From assembly GCF_964026445.1 (NCBI RefSeq), contig NZ_OZ032150.1:868001-932000 (forward strand): a DNA stretch of 64,000 nucleotides. The letters run 5' to 3'. Of this stretch, positions 19,870 to 28,733 are shown piece after piece. Under the pieces are notes generated by a model. The model saw only the letters and a list, made by a program, of their open reading frames with translations, had not been told where the DNA came from and did no database searches. The stretch is from Rickettsia endosymbiont of Cantharis rufa. Lineage in GTDB: Bacteria > Pseudomonadota > Alphaproteobacteria > Rickettsiales > Rickettsiaceae. Made by a program: the position numbers and the translations under genes. Numbering within the stretch: the stretch's first letter is position 1; the number at the start of each line of letters is the position of its first letter.

Positions 19870-20898
19870 ATGCCAAAAAGCCAAAATTTAGACATAGAAA
19901 GAAAGCAAGACCATATTGAAATTAATCTTACAAAAAACGTTGAATCTACACTAAAAAGCGGTTTTGAATCTATTCAATTTATTCATAACGCATTACCGGA
20001 AATTAACTACGATAGCATAGATGCTACTACTACTTTTCTTGGAAAATCTTTACAAGCACCTATTCTAATTTCTAGTATGACCGGAGGCACGACTAGAGCT
20101 AGAGATATTAACCATCGACTTGCACAAGCCGCCCAAAAAGCCGGTATTGCTATGGGGCTTGGCTCTATGCGGGTTTTGTTAACGGAATCGGATACAATCG
20201 AGACATTTGCAGTAAGGCATATTGCTCCCGATATCCCATTACTCGCCAATATCGGAGCAGTGCAGCTTAATTACGGAGTAACACCGAAAGAATGTCAGTA
20301 TTTAGTTGATGCTATTAAAGCCGATGCCTTAATCTTCCATCTGAATGTATTACAGGAACTAACTCAGCCGGAAGGTAATAGAAACTGGGAAAATCTACTA
20401 CCTAAGATAAGAGAAGTGGTTAATTACCTCTCTGTTCCGGTAATCGTTAAAGAAGTAGGATACGGTTTATCTAAAAAAGTTGCTGAGAGTCTTATAATGG
20501 CAGGGGTTAAGGTTCTTGATATTGCAGGGAGCGGTGGAACATCGTGGAGTGAAGTAGAAGCTTATCGTGCTACAAATTCATTACAAAATCGTATAGCTAG
20601 TAGCTTTATTAACTGGGGCATTCCGACTTTAGATTCTCTAAAAATGGTGAGGGAAGTTTCACAAGATATTCCAATTATTGCTAGTGGCGGGTTAAAATCA
20701 GGAATTGATGGTGCAAAAGCAATTCGTATGGGAGCTAGTATTTTTGGACTTGCCGGTCAATTTTTAAAAACGGCTGATGCATCAGAAAGCTTGCTTTCCG
20801 AAGAGATACAATTAATAATCGAGCAGCTTAAAATTACCATGCTATGCACCGGCTCACGTACTTTAAAGGGTTTAACAAAAGCAGAGATAAGATTATAG
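19870..20898 (+). CDS. fni: Isopentenyl-diphosphate delta-isomerase, type II (FMN)
   Basis: 342 residues, full length. It interconverts IPP and DMAPP with reduced FMN. Seen: PILISSMTGGTTRARDINHR (FMN/substrate loop), AMGLGSMRVLL, the IFHLNVLQELTQPEGNRNW stretch with the conserved H-x-N and QPEGNxxW, VIVKEVGYGLSK, the G-rich IAGSGGTSWSEVEAYR and IIASGGLKSGIDGAKAI phosphate loop. Rickettsia makes no IPP of its own, so this enzyme would balance host-derived isoprenoid precursors for quinone, lipid-carrier and MiaA use. It lies alone on the plus strand. Confidence 0.95.
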   Translation: MPKSQNLDIERKQDHIEINLTKNVESTLKSGFESIQFIHNALPEINYDSIDATTTFLGKSLQAPILISSMTGGTTRARDINHRLAQAAQKAGIAMGLGSMRVLLTESDTIETFAVRHIAPDIPLLANIGAVQLNYGVTPKECQYLVDAIKADALIFHLNVLQELTQPEGNRNWENLLPKIREVVNYLSVPVIVKEVGYGLSKKVAESLIMAGVKVLDIAGSGGTSWSEVEAYRATNSLQNRIASSFINWGIPTLDSLKMVREVSQDIPIIASGGLKSGIDGAKAIRMGASIFGLAGQFLKTADASESLLSEEIQLIIEQLKITMLCTGSRTLKGLTKAEIRL

Positions 20899-20905
20899 TG
20901 TTTAT

Positions 20906-21440
20906 TCATAATATATCGGTATCAAACTCAAATATAACTCTTTCAGCTTTATAGCCATTCTTTTGAACAAGCTTAGTTTCTTGGAGGTAATTACCTTTTG
21001 TAAACTTGTTTATGGTATTACGCCAAAATAGTAATGCGGGTTTATTTTCATGAATAACTGAAACTTCCCGTAATCCTCTATGCATTTGCCAAATTTGCTG
21101 TGCTACTTGATACCCTACACCTTTACCTTGAAATCTAGCTATGATAAAAAATTCCCCCATATTTCAATCGATTTTATTATGAGTTCCAACCTTATTAAGC
21201 AATGCAAAACCTGCTATTTCTTCATTTACTTTAACCAAATATGCTTTTCGATCTACTTCTGTAAAATATTTTTTAAAATCATTAGCTTCATACAAACCAT
21301 CTTGTGGCAATGTCCAACCATATTCATCTGAGGTAAAACCGCAATAACGCGATATATCATATGTAAAACCGTGCCATGTTTTGAATAACAGGATAATCGA
21401 CGAGTGTAGCGGGGATTAACGTAATATTATTTTCAATCAT
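20906..21440 (-). pseudogene. GNAT acetyltransferase, one frameshift and one Trp-to-stop change
   Basis: From ATG at 21440 the frame gives MIENNITLIPATLVDYPVIQ, NMARFYI, then TGA. Another frame continues ISRYCGFTSDEYGWTLPQDG, FKKYFTEVDRKAYLVKVNEE, AGFALLNKVGTHNKID, a TGA where Trp is expected (ID-W-NMGEFF), then NMGEFFIIARFQGKGVGYQV (acetyl-CoA loop RFQGKGVG) and the C-terminal 84 residues. A single-base indel and one TGG-to-TGA change would restore a normal ~180-residue GNAT protein. Confidence 0.8.
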
Positions 21441-21802
21441 CTTTTTATAAAACCGTTACTTGTCACATACATCATTCCATCAACTGTATGATCACCTAAA
21501 TAATATTCAATAGGTGGATATCCAATACCCCAATCACTAGCATCAAGCGTAATAGGAACAAGAATTTTTTTGGAAGAGATTTTAGAAAAATCTTCGGCTT
21601 CTAAAGGTGAAAAAGGGGAATTGAACTCCTGAATACTATAGTTATCTCCTTGAACTACTCCGCAATTGTGACATGTGGACATAAAATATCGTGCATTTAC
21701 TGTAGCAGAGTAATTTATAGCATAATTATTAGTATATTTTAATATTTCTGAATGAGTAGACGAAGAAATACCTTGTATATAGGAAATAATTGAAGCATAA
21801 TC
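21437..21802 (-). pseudogene. C-terminal fragment of unknown protein, cut by IS481 copy 3
   Basis: The frame is open from the IS481 left boundary at 21803 to the stop at 21437: about 121 residues (ASIISYIQGISSSTHSEILK, MSTCHNCGVVQGDNYSIQEF, ILVPITLDASDWGIGYPPIE). One CxxC pair. Not recognised. The apparent start at 21682 is only an internal Met. It overlaps the following GNAT pseudogene by 4 bp, as genes in one operon often do. Confidence 0.5.
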
Positions 21803-22898
21803 TGTAATAGCTGAGATTCAATCTTACATTTAGTAAAATAAGATAAGTATTAAATAGAGGATTAGAAATGAATCTAAATCAAAAAATAATAAAGCCAAAA
21901 ATAGGATTACTGGGATTAGCTAGGAGTCTTGGAAGTATATCGTCAGCGTGTAAAGCTATGGGATACAGCAGGGACAGTTATTATAGGTTCAAAGAGCTAT
22001 ATGAAACTGGGGGAGAAGAGGCGTTATATGAGATTAGCCGGAAGAAGCCAATTATAGCAAATAGAGTTGATCCTGCGGTAGAGAGAGCAGTATTAGATAT
22101 GGCGGTAGAATACCCAGCTTATGGTCAGATGCGAGTATCAAATGAGCTTAAAAAGACTGGTATTCTTGTATCACCTGGGGGGTTAGATCAATTTGGCTAC
22201 GTAATGATTTAAATAATATCAATAAAAGACTTAAAGCATTAGAAGTAAAAATGGCTCAGGATGGTATTGTTCTTACCGAAGCTCAGTTACAAGTATTAGA
22301 GAAACGGCGTAGCGAGAAAGAAGCTCATGGAGAAATAGATACACAGCATCCAGATTATCTAGGATGCCAAGACACATATTATGTAGGTAATTTTAAAGGT
22401 ATAGACAAGGTATATTCTCAGGTATTTATTGATAGCTATACTAGGGTTACAGATGCTAAATTATATACTGATAAAACAGCTTTTACCGCTACTGACATGC
22501 TTAATGATAGAGTACTGCCGTGGTATGAGAGTCAGCAAATACCAGTACTTCGTATTCTAACTGATAGAGGTGGTAAATATAAGGGCAATATAGAGTATCA
22601 TGCTTTTGAATTGTTCTTAAGCATTGAGGGTATTGAGTATACTACTACTAAAGCATATTCTCCTCAAACAAATGGTATGTGTGAACGATTTAATAAAACT
22701 ATGAAACAAGAATTCTTTGATACAGCTATGCGTAAAAAGATTTATACTGATCTTGATGATCTACAACTAGATCTTGATATTTGGTTAGAGCATTACAATA
22801 ACGAAAGATCACATTCCGGTAAATATCGCTATGGTAAAACGCCTATGCAGACTTTTATGGATAGTAAAAAGTTAGATGTTGAAAAGAATAACGAAATC
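21803..22898 (+). mobile_element. IS481-type insertion sequence, copy 3 (3' end removed)
   Basis: 1096 bp from the TGTAATAGCTGAGATT end to a clean junction with IS1 at 22899 (ACGAAATC, then GGTCGCACC). The missing right end of an IS481 copy, 63 bp, is found at 26719-26781, suggesting that 22899-26718 was built inside or beside this copy. Confidence 0.88.
21868..22212 (+). CDS. IS481-type transposase, N-terminal part (copy 3)
   Basis: 114 residues, identical in reading to copy 2 (includes [11 protein letters not shown]). It ends at the same six-G frame break. Confidence 0.8.
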   Translation: MNLNQKIIKPKIGLLGLARSLGSISSACKAMGYSRDSYYRFKELYETGGEEALYEISRKKPIIANRVDPAVERAVLDMAVEYPAYGQMRVSNELKKTGILVSPGGLDQFGYVMI

Positions 22899-22985
22899 GG
22901 TCGCACCTCCATTTTACAGATGTGGATATTAAAAGGCTATACGTTCAATAAGAGTTCCGATGACTTTATCATGAATATCCAATGA
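22251..22985 (+). pseudogene. IS481-type transposase catalytic part, C-terminus replaced by IS1 sequence (copy 3)
   Basis: Identical to copy 2 up to KLDVEKNNEI, then the frame enters IS1 at 22899 and adds a foreign tail ([20 protein letters not shown]). All catalytic acids remain; ~20 C-terminal residues are lost. Confidence 0.8.
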
Positions 22986-23729
22986 CTTGGAAAAACAAAT
23001 TGTTTTACGTGTCAGTCTTTTGCATCTTGTTCTAAGATTTAAGTTACCCCGTTCTATCCGTTGAGTATATTTTTTACTAACAATGTGTTTTTTGGGATCT
23101 AATAACCTAGCATAACTTCCCCATCCATCTGTAAAGTAAAAAGTAACCTTAAAATCCTCCAGTTTTTTTCAGTAATGATTCTGATGTGCTATCACATCTT
23201 GTACCAAAAGTATAAGCAACTACTTTTAACAAAATCTTATCCAAAGAATACCAAAGCCATCTTTGTTTGGATTTATTCTGTACATAAGGCCATTGTTCAT
23301 CTATTTCAGGAGCAATAATTACTTCTATCGTATTGATAGAATGATTTATCTTTTTTAACGCTAGATTTTTTTAAAACACGGATAACCGTATTGATACCCA
23401 CTTTTAATACTCTTACTGTATCCCTAACTCCAGAGCCATTGATTGACATATCTACTATCTGAGCCTTGACTCCAGGCTTAGAGGCATTATTAATATATTA
23501 CAGTTGAAAATATCGATTACACTGCTTGCATTGATATCTCTGTTGTTTTGAAATTGAATATCCCGCCTTTACTACTTTTTCTGTGTCGTTATAATATCTA
23601 CACTTAACATCTATTCTTGATCTACACTTAACATATATTCTTGTCATAACTCCTTAACTATAATTCTCTCTTATTACTGTTTGAGGATTATAGACTATTC
23701 ATGCTAAGCTGCAATACGGGGGGGCGACC
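22899..23729 (-). mobile_element. IS1-family element, copy 4
   Basis: 831 bp, minus orientation. The right end reads GGGGGGGCGACC rather than GGGGGCGCGGCC. It has the shared insA stops, and a CAATTG variant just after them (cagttgaaaatatcg). No target duplication (ACGAAATC left, AAGAGTAA right). With the opposite-facing copy at 24377 it brackets an RND-pump fragment. Confidence 0.9.
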
Positions 23730-24376
23730 AAGAGTAAGTTAATTGTGAAGTGAGTAGACCACCGACTATGGCAAGCCCTAGCGACCTTCGCTCTGCTCCT
23801 GTTGCTCCGACTCCAAGAGCAATGGGCATAGCTCCCATTAATGCAGCTAAGGTAGTCATTATAATAGGTCTGAATCTTATTATATATGCTTCATAGATTG
23901 CTTCATGCGAAGATTTATTGCCGGTTCTCTCAAGTTCTAAAGCAAGGTCAATAATCATGATAGCGTTTTCTTAACTATACCAATTAGCATAATCAGCCCA
24001 ACAAATCCGTACATATCAAGTTCGCTATTAAATATTAGCAAGGTAAGTAATGCTCCAAATATAGCCGTAGGTAGCCCCGAAAGGATTGTTATAGGATGTA
24101 CAAAACTCTCATATAACATGCCAAGAATTATATAAATAACTATAACGGCAAGTCCGAGCAATAAGCCAAGATCGGAAAAAGACGACTGAAGTGCTTGAGC
24201 TGCGCCTTGGAAGCTGCCTGTTATGGTTGCAGGCATTTGTAGCTCTCTTAAAGCCTCATTAACTTTTGGAACGGCGTCACTAATTGAATATCCATCTTGT
24301 ATGTTAAATGATACCGTAACCGAAGGTAATTGTCCGAAATGTGAAATACTAAGAGGACCAACAGTATTAACAATTT
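23730..24376 (-). pseudogene. RND efflux pump (AcrB/MdtB-C type) fragment
   Basis: About 215 residues from the middle of a >1000-residue inner-membrane drug pump, cut at both ends by IS1. Upstream: VGPLSISHFGQLPSVTVSFN-I, LQMPATITGSFQGAAQALQS, then membrane helices (GLAVIVIYIILGMLYESFVH, PITILSGLPTAIFGALLTLL, MYGFVGLIMLIGIVKKN). A frameshift at 23955 separates MIIDLALELER and FRPIIMTTLAALMGAMPIAL. The motif order matches HAE-1 pumps. No adaptor or outer-membrane partner is present in the window. Not functional. Confidence 0.88.
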
Positions 24377-25209
24377 GGCCGCGCCCCCCGTATTGCAGCT
24401 TAGCATGAATAGTCTATAATCCTCAAACAGTAATAAGAGAGAATTATAGTTAAGGAGTTATGACAAGAATAGATGTTAAGTGTAGATCAAGAATAGATGT
24501 TAAGTGTAGATATTATAACGACACAGAAAAAGTAGTAAAGGCGGGATATTCAATTTCAAAACAACAGAGATATCAATGCAAGCAGTGTAATCGATATTTT
24601 TAACTGTAATATATTAATAATGCCTCTAAGCCTGGAGTCAAGGCTCAGATAGTAGATATGTCAATCAATGGCTCTGGAGTTAGGGATACAGTAAGAGTAT
24701 TAAAAGTGGGTATCAATACGGTTATCCGTGTTTTAAAAAAATCTAGCGTTAAAAAAGATAAATCATTCTATCAATACGATAGAAGTAATTATTGCTCCTG
24801 AAATAGATGAACAATGGTCTTATGTACAGAATAAATCCAAACAAAGATGGCTTTGATATTCTTTGGATAAGATTTTGTTAAAAGTAGTTGCTTATACTTT
24901 TGGTACGAGATGTGATAGCACATCAGAATCATTACTGAAAAAAAACCGGAGGATTTTAAGGTTACTTTTTACTTTACAGATGGATGGGGAAGTTATGCTA
25001 GGTTATTAGATCCCAAAAAACACATTGTTAGTAAAAAATATACTCAACGGATAGAACGGGGTAACTTAAATCTTAGAACAAGATGCAAAAGACTGACACG
25101 TAAAACAATTTGTTTTTCCAAGTCATTGGATATTCATGATAAAGTCATCGGAACTCTTATTGAACGTATAGCCTTTTAATATCCACATCTGTAAAATGGA
25201 GGTGCGACC
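24377..25209 (+). mobile_element. IS1-family element, copy 5
   Basis: 833 bp, the longest full copy: an extra C in the left end (GGCCGCGCCCCCC) and A8 in the insB frame-break run. Shared stops present. Flanks AACAATTT and CCTTTGGG, no duplication. Confidence 0.9.
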
Positions 25210-25239
25210 CCTTTGGGAAATTTACGCACTTATTTGGAC

Positions 25240-26701
25240 CATACGCGTCAAGTTAAGGGGTGCTTATAAGTTTAAGAGAAGATAAAGTAGATTTTTTTGT
25301 TTTCCTATATTTATCTTTTAAACAAAAATTTACCCAAGCTATTCGTAAATTTTTAAAGAAGTTTTTCAACTTATTTATCGATTTTTTAAACGTCAAAGTT
25401 AGTTCTGGTACTCGCCTTTTAAATTCTAGAAAAGCCTTAGTCATGCTAACTTCCTGATTTATTTTTGATATAAGGCAGTTAGATATAGCATGAAAAATTA
25501 TAATGCCACATAGCTTAGCATAAAGCTCACATAATGCCCTAGATGAATCACTTTTTCCTTTAAGAGATTCTATTTAAAATGACTTTTATATAACCTAAAT
25601 AATAACTCAATTTGCCATCTTGCTCTATATATCGTTGCTATATGCTTGATACTGACTTGACTCTCAGGAATATTAGTAATAAATATTGACCAATCAAGTA
25701 AATTTTGATTTCTTTGAGAAGACTTATAGCCACGTGCTTTTGCAAGTGTATTCGCCTTCCTTTTCCTGATATCAGATTGTTCTTTTGTAAGCTTATGGCA
25801 GACGATCCTAACCGGTAGTAATGATTCCTTGCTAAGTAAAATATCACCTTGTCAAAAAGTTACTTTCTCTAATAACTCAAGTAAATCTAATTTATTTCTA
25901 GCTCTATCATATATATTAGTATCAGTCTTGTAACGACTAATAAAATAAGCGCCTTTAGCACTTAAGGAACTAAAAGACTTAGGAACAAAATACCCTAAAT
26001 CTGCTATCAATAAATCATTAGGATTAATATCCTGTAAATAATCTTTATAACCTTGATCTGATCGTGCCCCCGCAAGAATATCTATGTTACTTATTGTTTG
26101 TGTTGAATAATTATATAATGTGCAGCTTGATCGAAGCTTTTACTCTACGCTCATGATCCTTAAATCCTGACCCATGCCCCTTATATAATCTTTCCATATT
26201 GTCGGGCAATTTTATATTGCTGCTATCAAGTAACTTAACGTTATTAAATTTCTGTAATATCCCGCAATCAAGCTTAAAACTATTTGCAAATAAACCGATA
26301 TTTTCTCATACATACTCCTCATAAAATCCACTGCAGAGTTACTAAATCTGAAATCTAGGCCTTGCTTACTTATTATTACTGATTCTTCATGTAATAATTG
26401 ACACATTCTTTCTATGTTACAATCAGCATCACTCAAATTACCCAATACTAATGCTTGTGCAAACGAACAGCCGGTTAATCCTCTTCTCCCCTTGATAAAA
26501 CCGCTGCTAATTGCAACTCTGATAGCTGTTTCTGTTAAAAACTCTTTGACTCTATTCGGTAGTTTTGTTATATTTTTCATTGTATAAGTCCCTTAGCGTT
26601 ACAGTACTAATACCTATACTCTTTACCTCCTTTTTTAAGTAGCGCTTTTTTCTAAATTTCTTGCAAATTGCTTACTGCCTTTCCTTAACTTGACGCGTGT
26701 G
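25240..26701 (-). mobile_element. IS4-family insertion sequence (inactive)
   Basis: 1462 bp. Terminal inverted repeats CATACGCGTCAAGTTAAGG (left) and CACACGCGTCAAGTTAAGG (inward from right), 18 of 19 matching, typical of IS4. An 11-bp target duplication CTTATTTGGAC lies at 25229-25239 and 26702-26712. The boundaries are therefore exact and nothing has recombined at this element since insertion. Confidence 0.92.
25253..26580 (-). pseudogene. IS4-family transposase, several frameshifts
   Basis: Starts at ATG 26580 (MKNITKLPNRVKEFLTETAI; GCSFAQALVLGNLSDADCNI). Shifted frames carry the first catalytic segment (LLDSSNIKLPDNMERLYKGH) and the second (around 26000-25980). The IS4 YREK signature appears as YRARWQIELLFRLYK near 25590-25630, with the exact Y-(2)-R-(3)-E-(6)-K spacing. 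At least three frame changes and a few stops make it inactive. Confidence 0.85.
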
Positions 26702-26718
26702 CTTATTTGGACAGAGCC

Positions 26719-26781
26719 AACTTATCAGACATTCAGATATAATTTTTATAGTGTCTGTAGGATTAAATCTCGACTTCTATA
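26719..26781 (+). mobile_element. IS481-type right-end remnant
   Basis: 63 bp matching copy 1 bases ~1700-1762 (AACTTATCAGACATTCAGAT, then TGTCTGTAGGATTAAATCT) with a few substitutions. It supplies the last codons and stop of the ORF ending at 26763. Confidence 0.8.
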
Positions 26782-28367
26782 GATAATGCACCTGATAACT
26801 TCATATCAGAATCACTATTACACTGTTCTACTTGATTGCTTGATACTTCTCTTTCATCCTCTAAGTCAGAATCGATTCCAGAATCAACATCACTATTAGA
26901 GTGTTCTTGTTTTACACACTTTTTGTTATATATTAGGGTTATTATTTGTTGAATTAATGAGCCTGATAAACTATGACTATCAACAATTTTTTCTAAATCT
27001 TCATCTGAAGTATTATTAATTAATTCTGCTAATTTTTCAGGTGTGATCTTAATTTGATCTAGTTCATTATCAGGTGTATTTATAATTTCTTCTAATAATT
27101 GTTGATTTTCTAGCTGCTCTACAACCTCTTCACCGTGAATTAAAATCATTATTTGTTTAAACTTTTCTTCAGGTAGTGAAGACGATATCTCTGACAATAT
27201 CTTTGATAAGTTTTGATCTGGGATACTATCAAATATTCTTTCTAAATTTTTATCAGAAGCGTTATTAATCATTGTTGCTAATTTATCATTTGAAATACCA
27301 TCAATGATTCTTTCTAAATTTTCATCTGAAATATCATTAATTAATTCATCTAATTTTATAGGCTTAATTTTATCTAATTCATTATCAGGCGCATTTAAAA
27401 TTTCTTCTAATAATTGTTGATTTTCTAGCTGCTCTACAACCTCTTCACCGTGAATTAAAATCATTATTTGTTTGACTTTTTCAGCAGGTAATAAATGCAA
27501 TATCATTGGTAAATTTTGATCAGAAATACTATCAACTATTCTTTCTAAGTTTTTATTTGAGGCGTTATTAGCTATCACTGCTAATTTATCATTTGGAATA
27601 CTACTAACGATTCTTTCTAAGTTTTTATTTGGAATAATATCAAGCTTTTCTGCAAGTTTTTCTCCTTCTGTTAAAATAATTATATTTTCAAGCTGTTTAT
27701 CGGAGATATTTTCGTCTGATAATTTTTTTAGCTTCTGTGTGATAAGTGTATCAGGTGAAATTGCTATTACTTTTTCAAGATGCCAAGGCATAATGTAATT
27801 AATTAATTCTTGTGCTTTTTCACTTGTAGCATTATTAATTAATTCTACTAATTTTTCATATGTCATCTTTTCAAACACTTCATCTAATTCATTTTCAGGC
27901 ATATTTAAAATTTCTTCTACTATCTCATTATCAGAAAGAGTTTCAAGTTGATCTAAGAGATTAAATGTTTCTTCAGCGTTATTATTTAAATAAGAAAAAA
28001 CTTTATTACTCACAGAATTAAAAGTTTCAGCAATTTTAGAAGAAAGAGTACTGGATGTATTTTTTATAATATTAAAGCTCTTTACTCCAAAATCATAAAT
28101 TACTGTTAACGGGGAGCTAAATGTACTGAAAAAAACTTTACTTTCAGGTGTATTAGCTATGCTTACAGTTGTATTAGTTATATTATCAGCCTCTTTCATA
28201 ATATCTGTATATTTGATTTTAGAAACGACTGTATCTTGTTCATATCTCAAAATTTTTGCTTCTATATCTGAAATAAATTCATCGTTAGCAGGATAGGAGG
28301 CTGGTTTTGGAGAGGTATTATGTATGATTAAATTTCTTAACTTGTTAAAAGGCCATACTGCCGCCAT
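26763..28367 (-). CDS. Acidic repeat protein of unknown function
   Basis: 534 residues, not recognised. After ~130 residues of unique sequence it consists of short helical repeats of the type 'NKNLERIVxSIxNDKLAxIxNNAS'. A ~100-residue block is duplicated (two copies of KQIMILIHGEEVVEQLENQQ, each followed by LLEEI-N-PDNELD-IK). At the DNA level the two blocks (around 27080-27200 and 27385-27500) are nearly identical over ~80 bp, so the duplication is young or kept alike by recombination. The tail is strongly acidic (DVDSGIDSDLEDEREVSS). The last codons come from an IS481 end, so the natural terminus has been replaced. No signal peptide or membrane helix. Confidence 0.6.
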   Translation of the reverse strand: MAAVWPFNKLRNLIIHNTSPKPASYPANDEFISDIEAKILRYEQDTVVSKIKYTDIMKEADNITNTTVSIANTPESKVFFSTFSSPLTVIYDFGVKSFNIIKNTSSTLSSKIAETFNSVSNKVFSYLNNNAEETFNLLDQLETLSDNEIVEEILNMPENELDEVFEKMTYEKLVELINNATSEKAQELINYIMPWHLEKVIAISPDTLITQKLKKLSDENISDKQLENIIILTEGEKLAEKLDIIPNKNLERIVSSIPNDKLAVIANNASNKNLERIVDSISDQNLPMILHLLPAEKVKQIMILIHGEEVVEQLENQQLLEEILNAPDNELDKIKPIKLDELINDISDENLERIIDGISNDKLATMINNASDKNLERIFDSIPDQNLSKILSEISSSLPEEKFKQIMILIHGEEVVEQLENQQLLEEIINTPDNELDQIKITPEKLAELINNTSDEDLEKIVDSHSLSGSLIQQIITLIYNKKCVKQEHSNSDVDSGIDSDLEDEREVSSNQVEQCNSDSDMKLSGALSIEVEI

Positions 28368-28515
28368 AATGCTTCCTCATTTTTTTATTATAGTAGTCAG
28401 TGTTGCACTATAATAGAAATTATGAGGAAGTCAAGATAAAAGCTAATAGTTATTAACTTTTCTATTATATTTTACTTAAAATTGATTAATTTATCAAAGA
28501 GAGATGTTCTACTAA

Positions 28516-28718
28516 ATGTCATTTCCGTTTTTGCGGTAAGGTCTTGTTGCGTGGGCCAGTAAAACCCACTGTGTCACCCCGTGGCTTGACCACGAGGTCT
28601 ATAAAAACAATAAAAAATACTAATAATTTTAGTATTTTTAACTGGATCCCGTGGTCAAGCCACGGGGGATGACAGAGGTGAAAGTCATCCACGCAACAAT
28701 GTCTTGTGGAAATGACAT
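28516..28718. repeat. Composite dispersed double-hairpin repeat downstream of infB
   Basis: Contains CCCCGTGGCTTGACCACGAG (~28579) and GGATCCCGTGGTCAAGCCAC (~28643) hairpins inside outer arms (ATGTCATTTCCGT...GGAAATGACAT) and an intermediate TTGCGTGG/CCACGCAA pair: three nested levels of symmetry over 203 bp. Confidence 0.8.
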
Positions 28719-28733
28719 ATAATAAAAATTGTA

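Larger units (their letters stand above)
25210..26718. repeat. IS256-type terminal sequence, split by an IS4 element
   Basis: Removing the IS4 insertion and one duplicate rejoins 25210-25239 with 26713-26718, giving GGGAAATTTACGCACTTATT-TGGACAGAGCC. This resembles the right end of the IS256 relic at 52926-52966 (GTTTACACACTTAATTGGGA-AGACTC). It is followed directly by the IS481 right end at 26719. Only a terminus remains; no transposase. Confidence 0.5.

Noticed and set aside
23704..23730. Ends such as WSPPRIAA or WSCPRIAA shared by the pump and usher fragments
   Set aside because: These residues are translated from the IS1 terminus and are not homology between the proteins.
25253..25457. 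Overlapping 63-65 residue ORFs on both strands
   Set aside because: The minus reading is the C-terminal part of the IS4 transposase pseudogene and the plus reading is its shadow.
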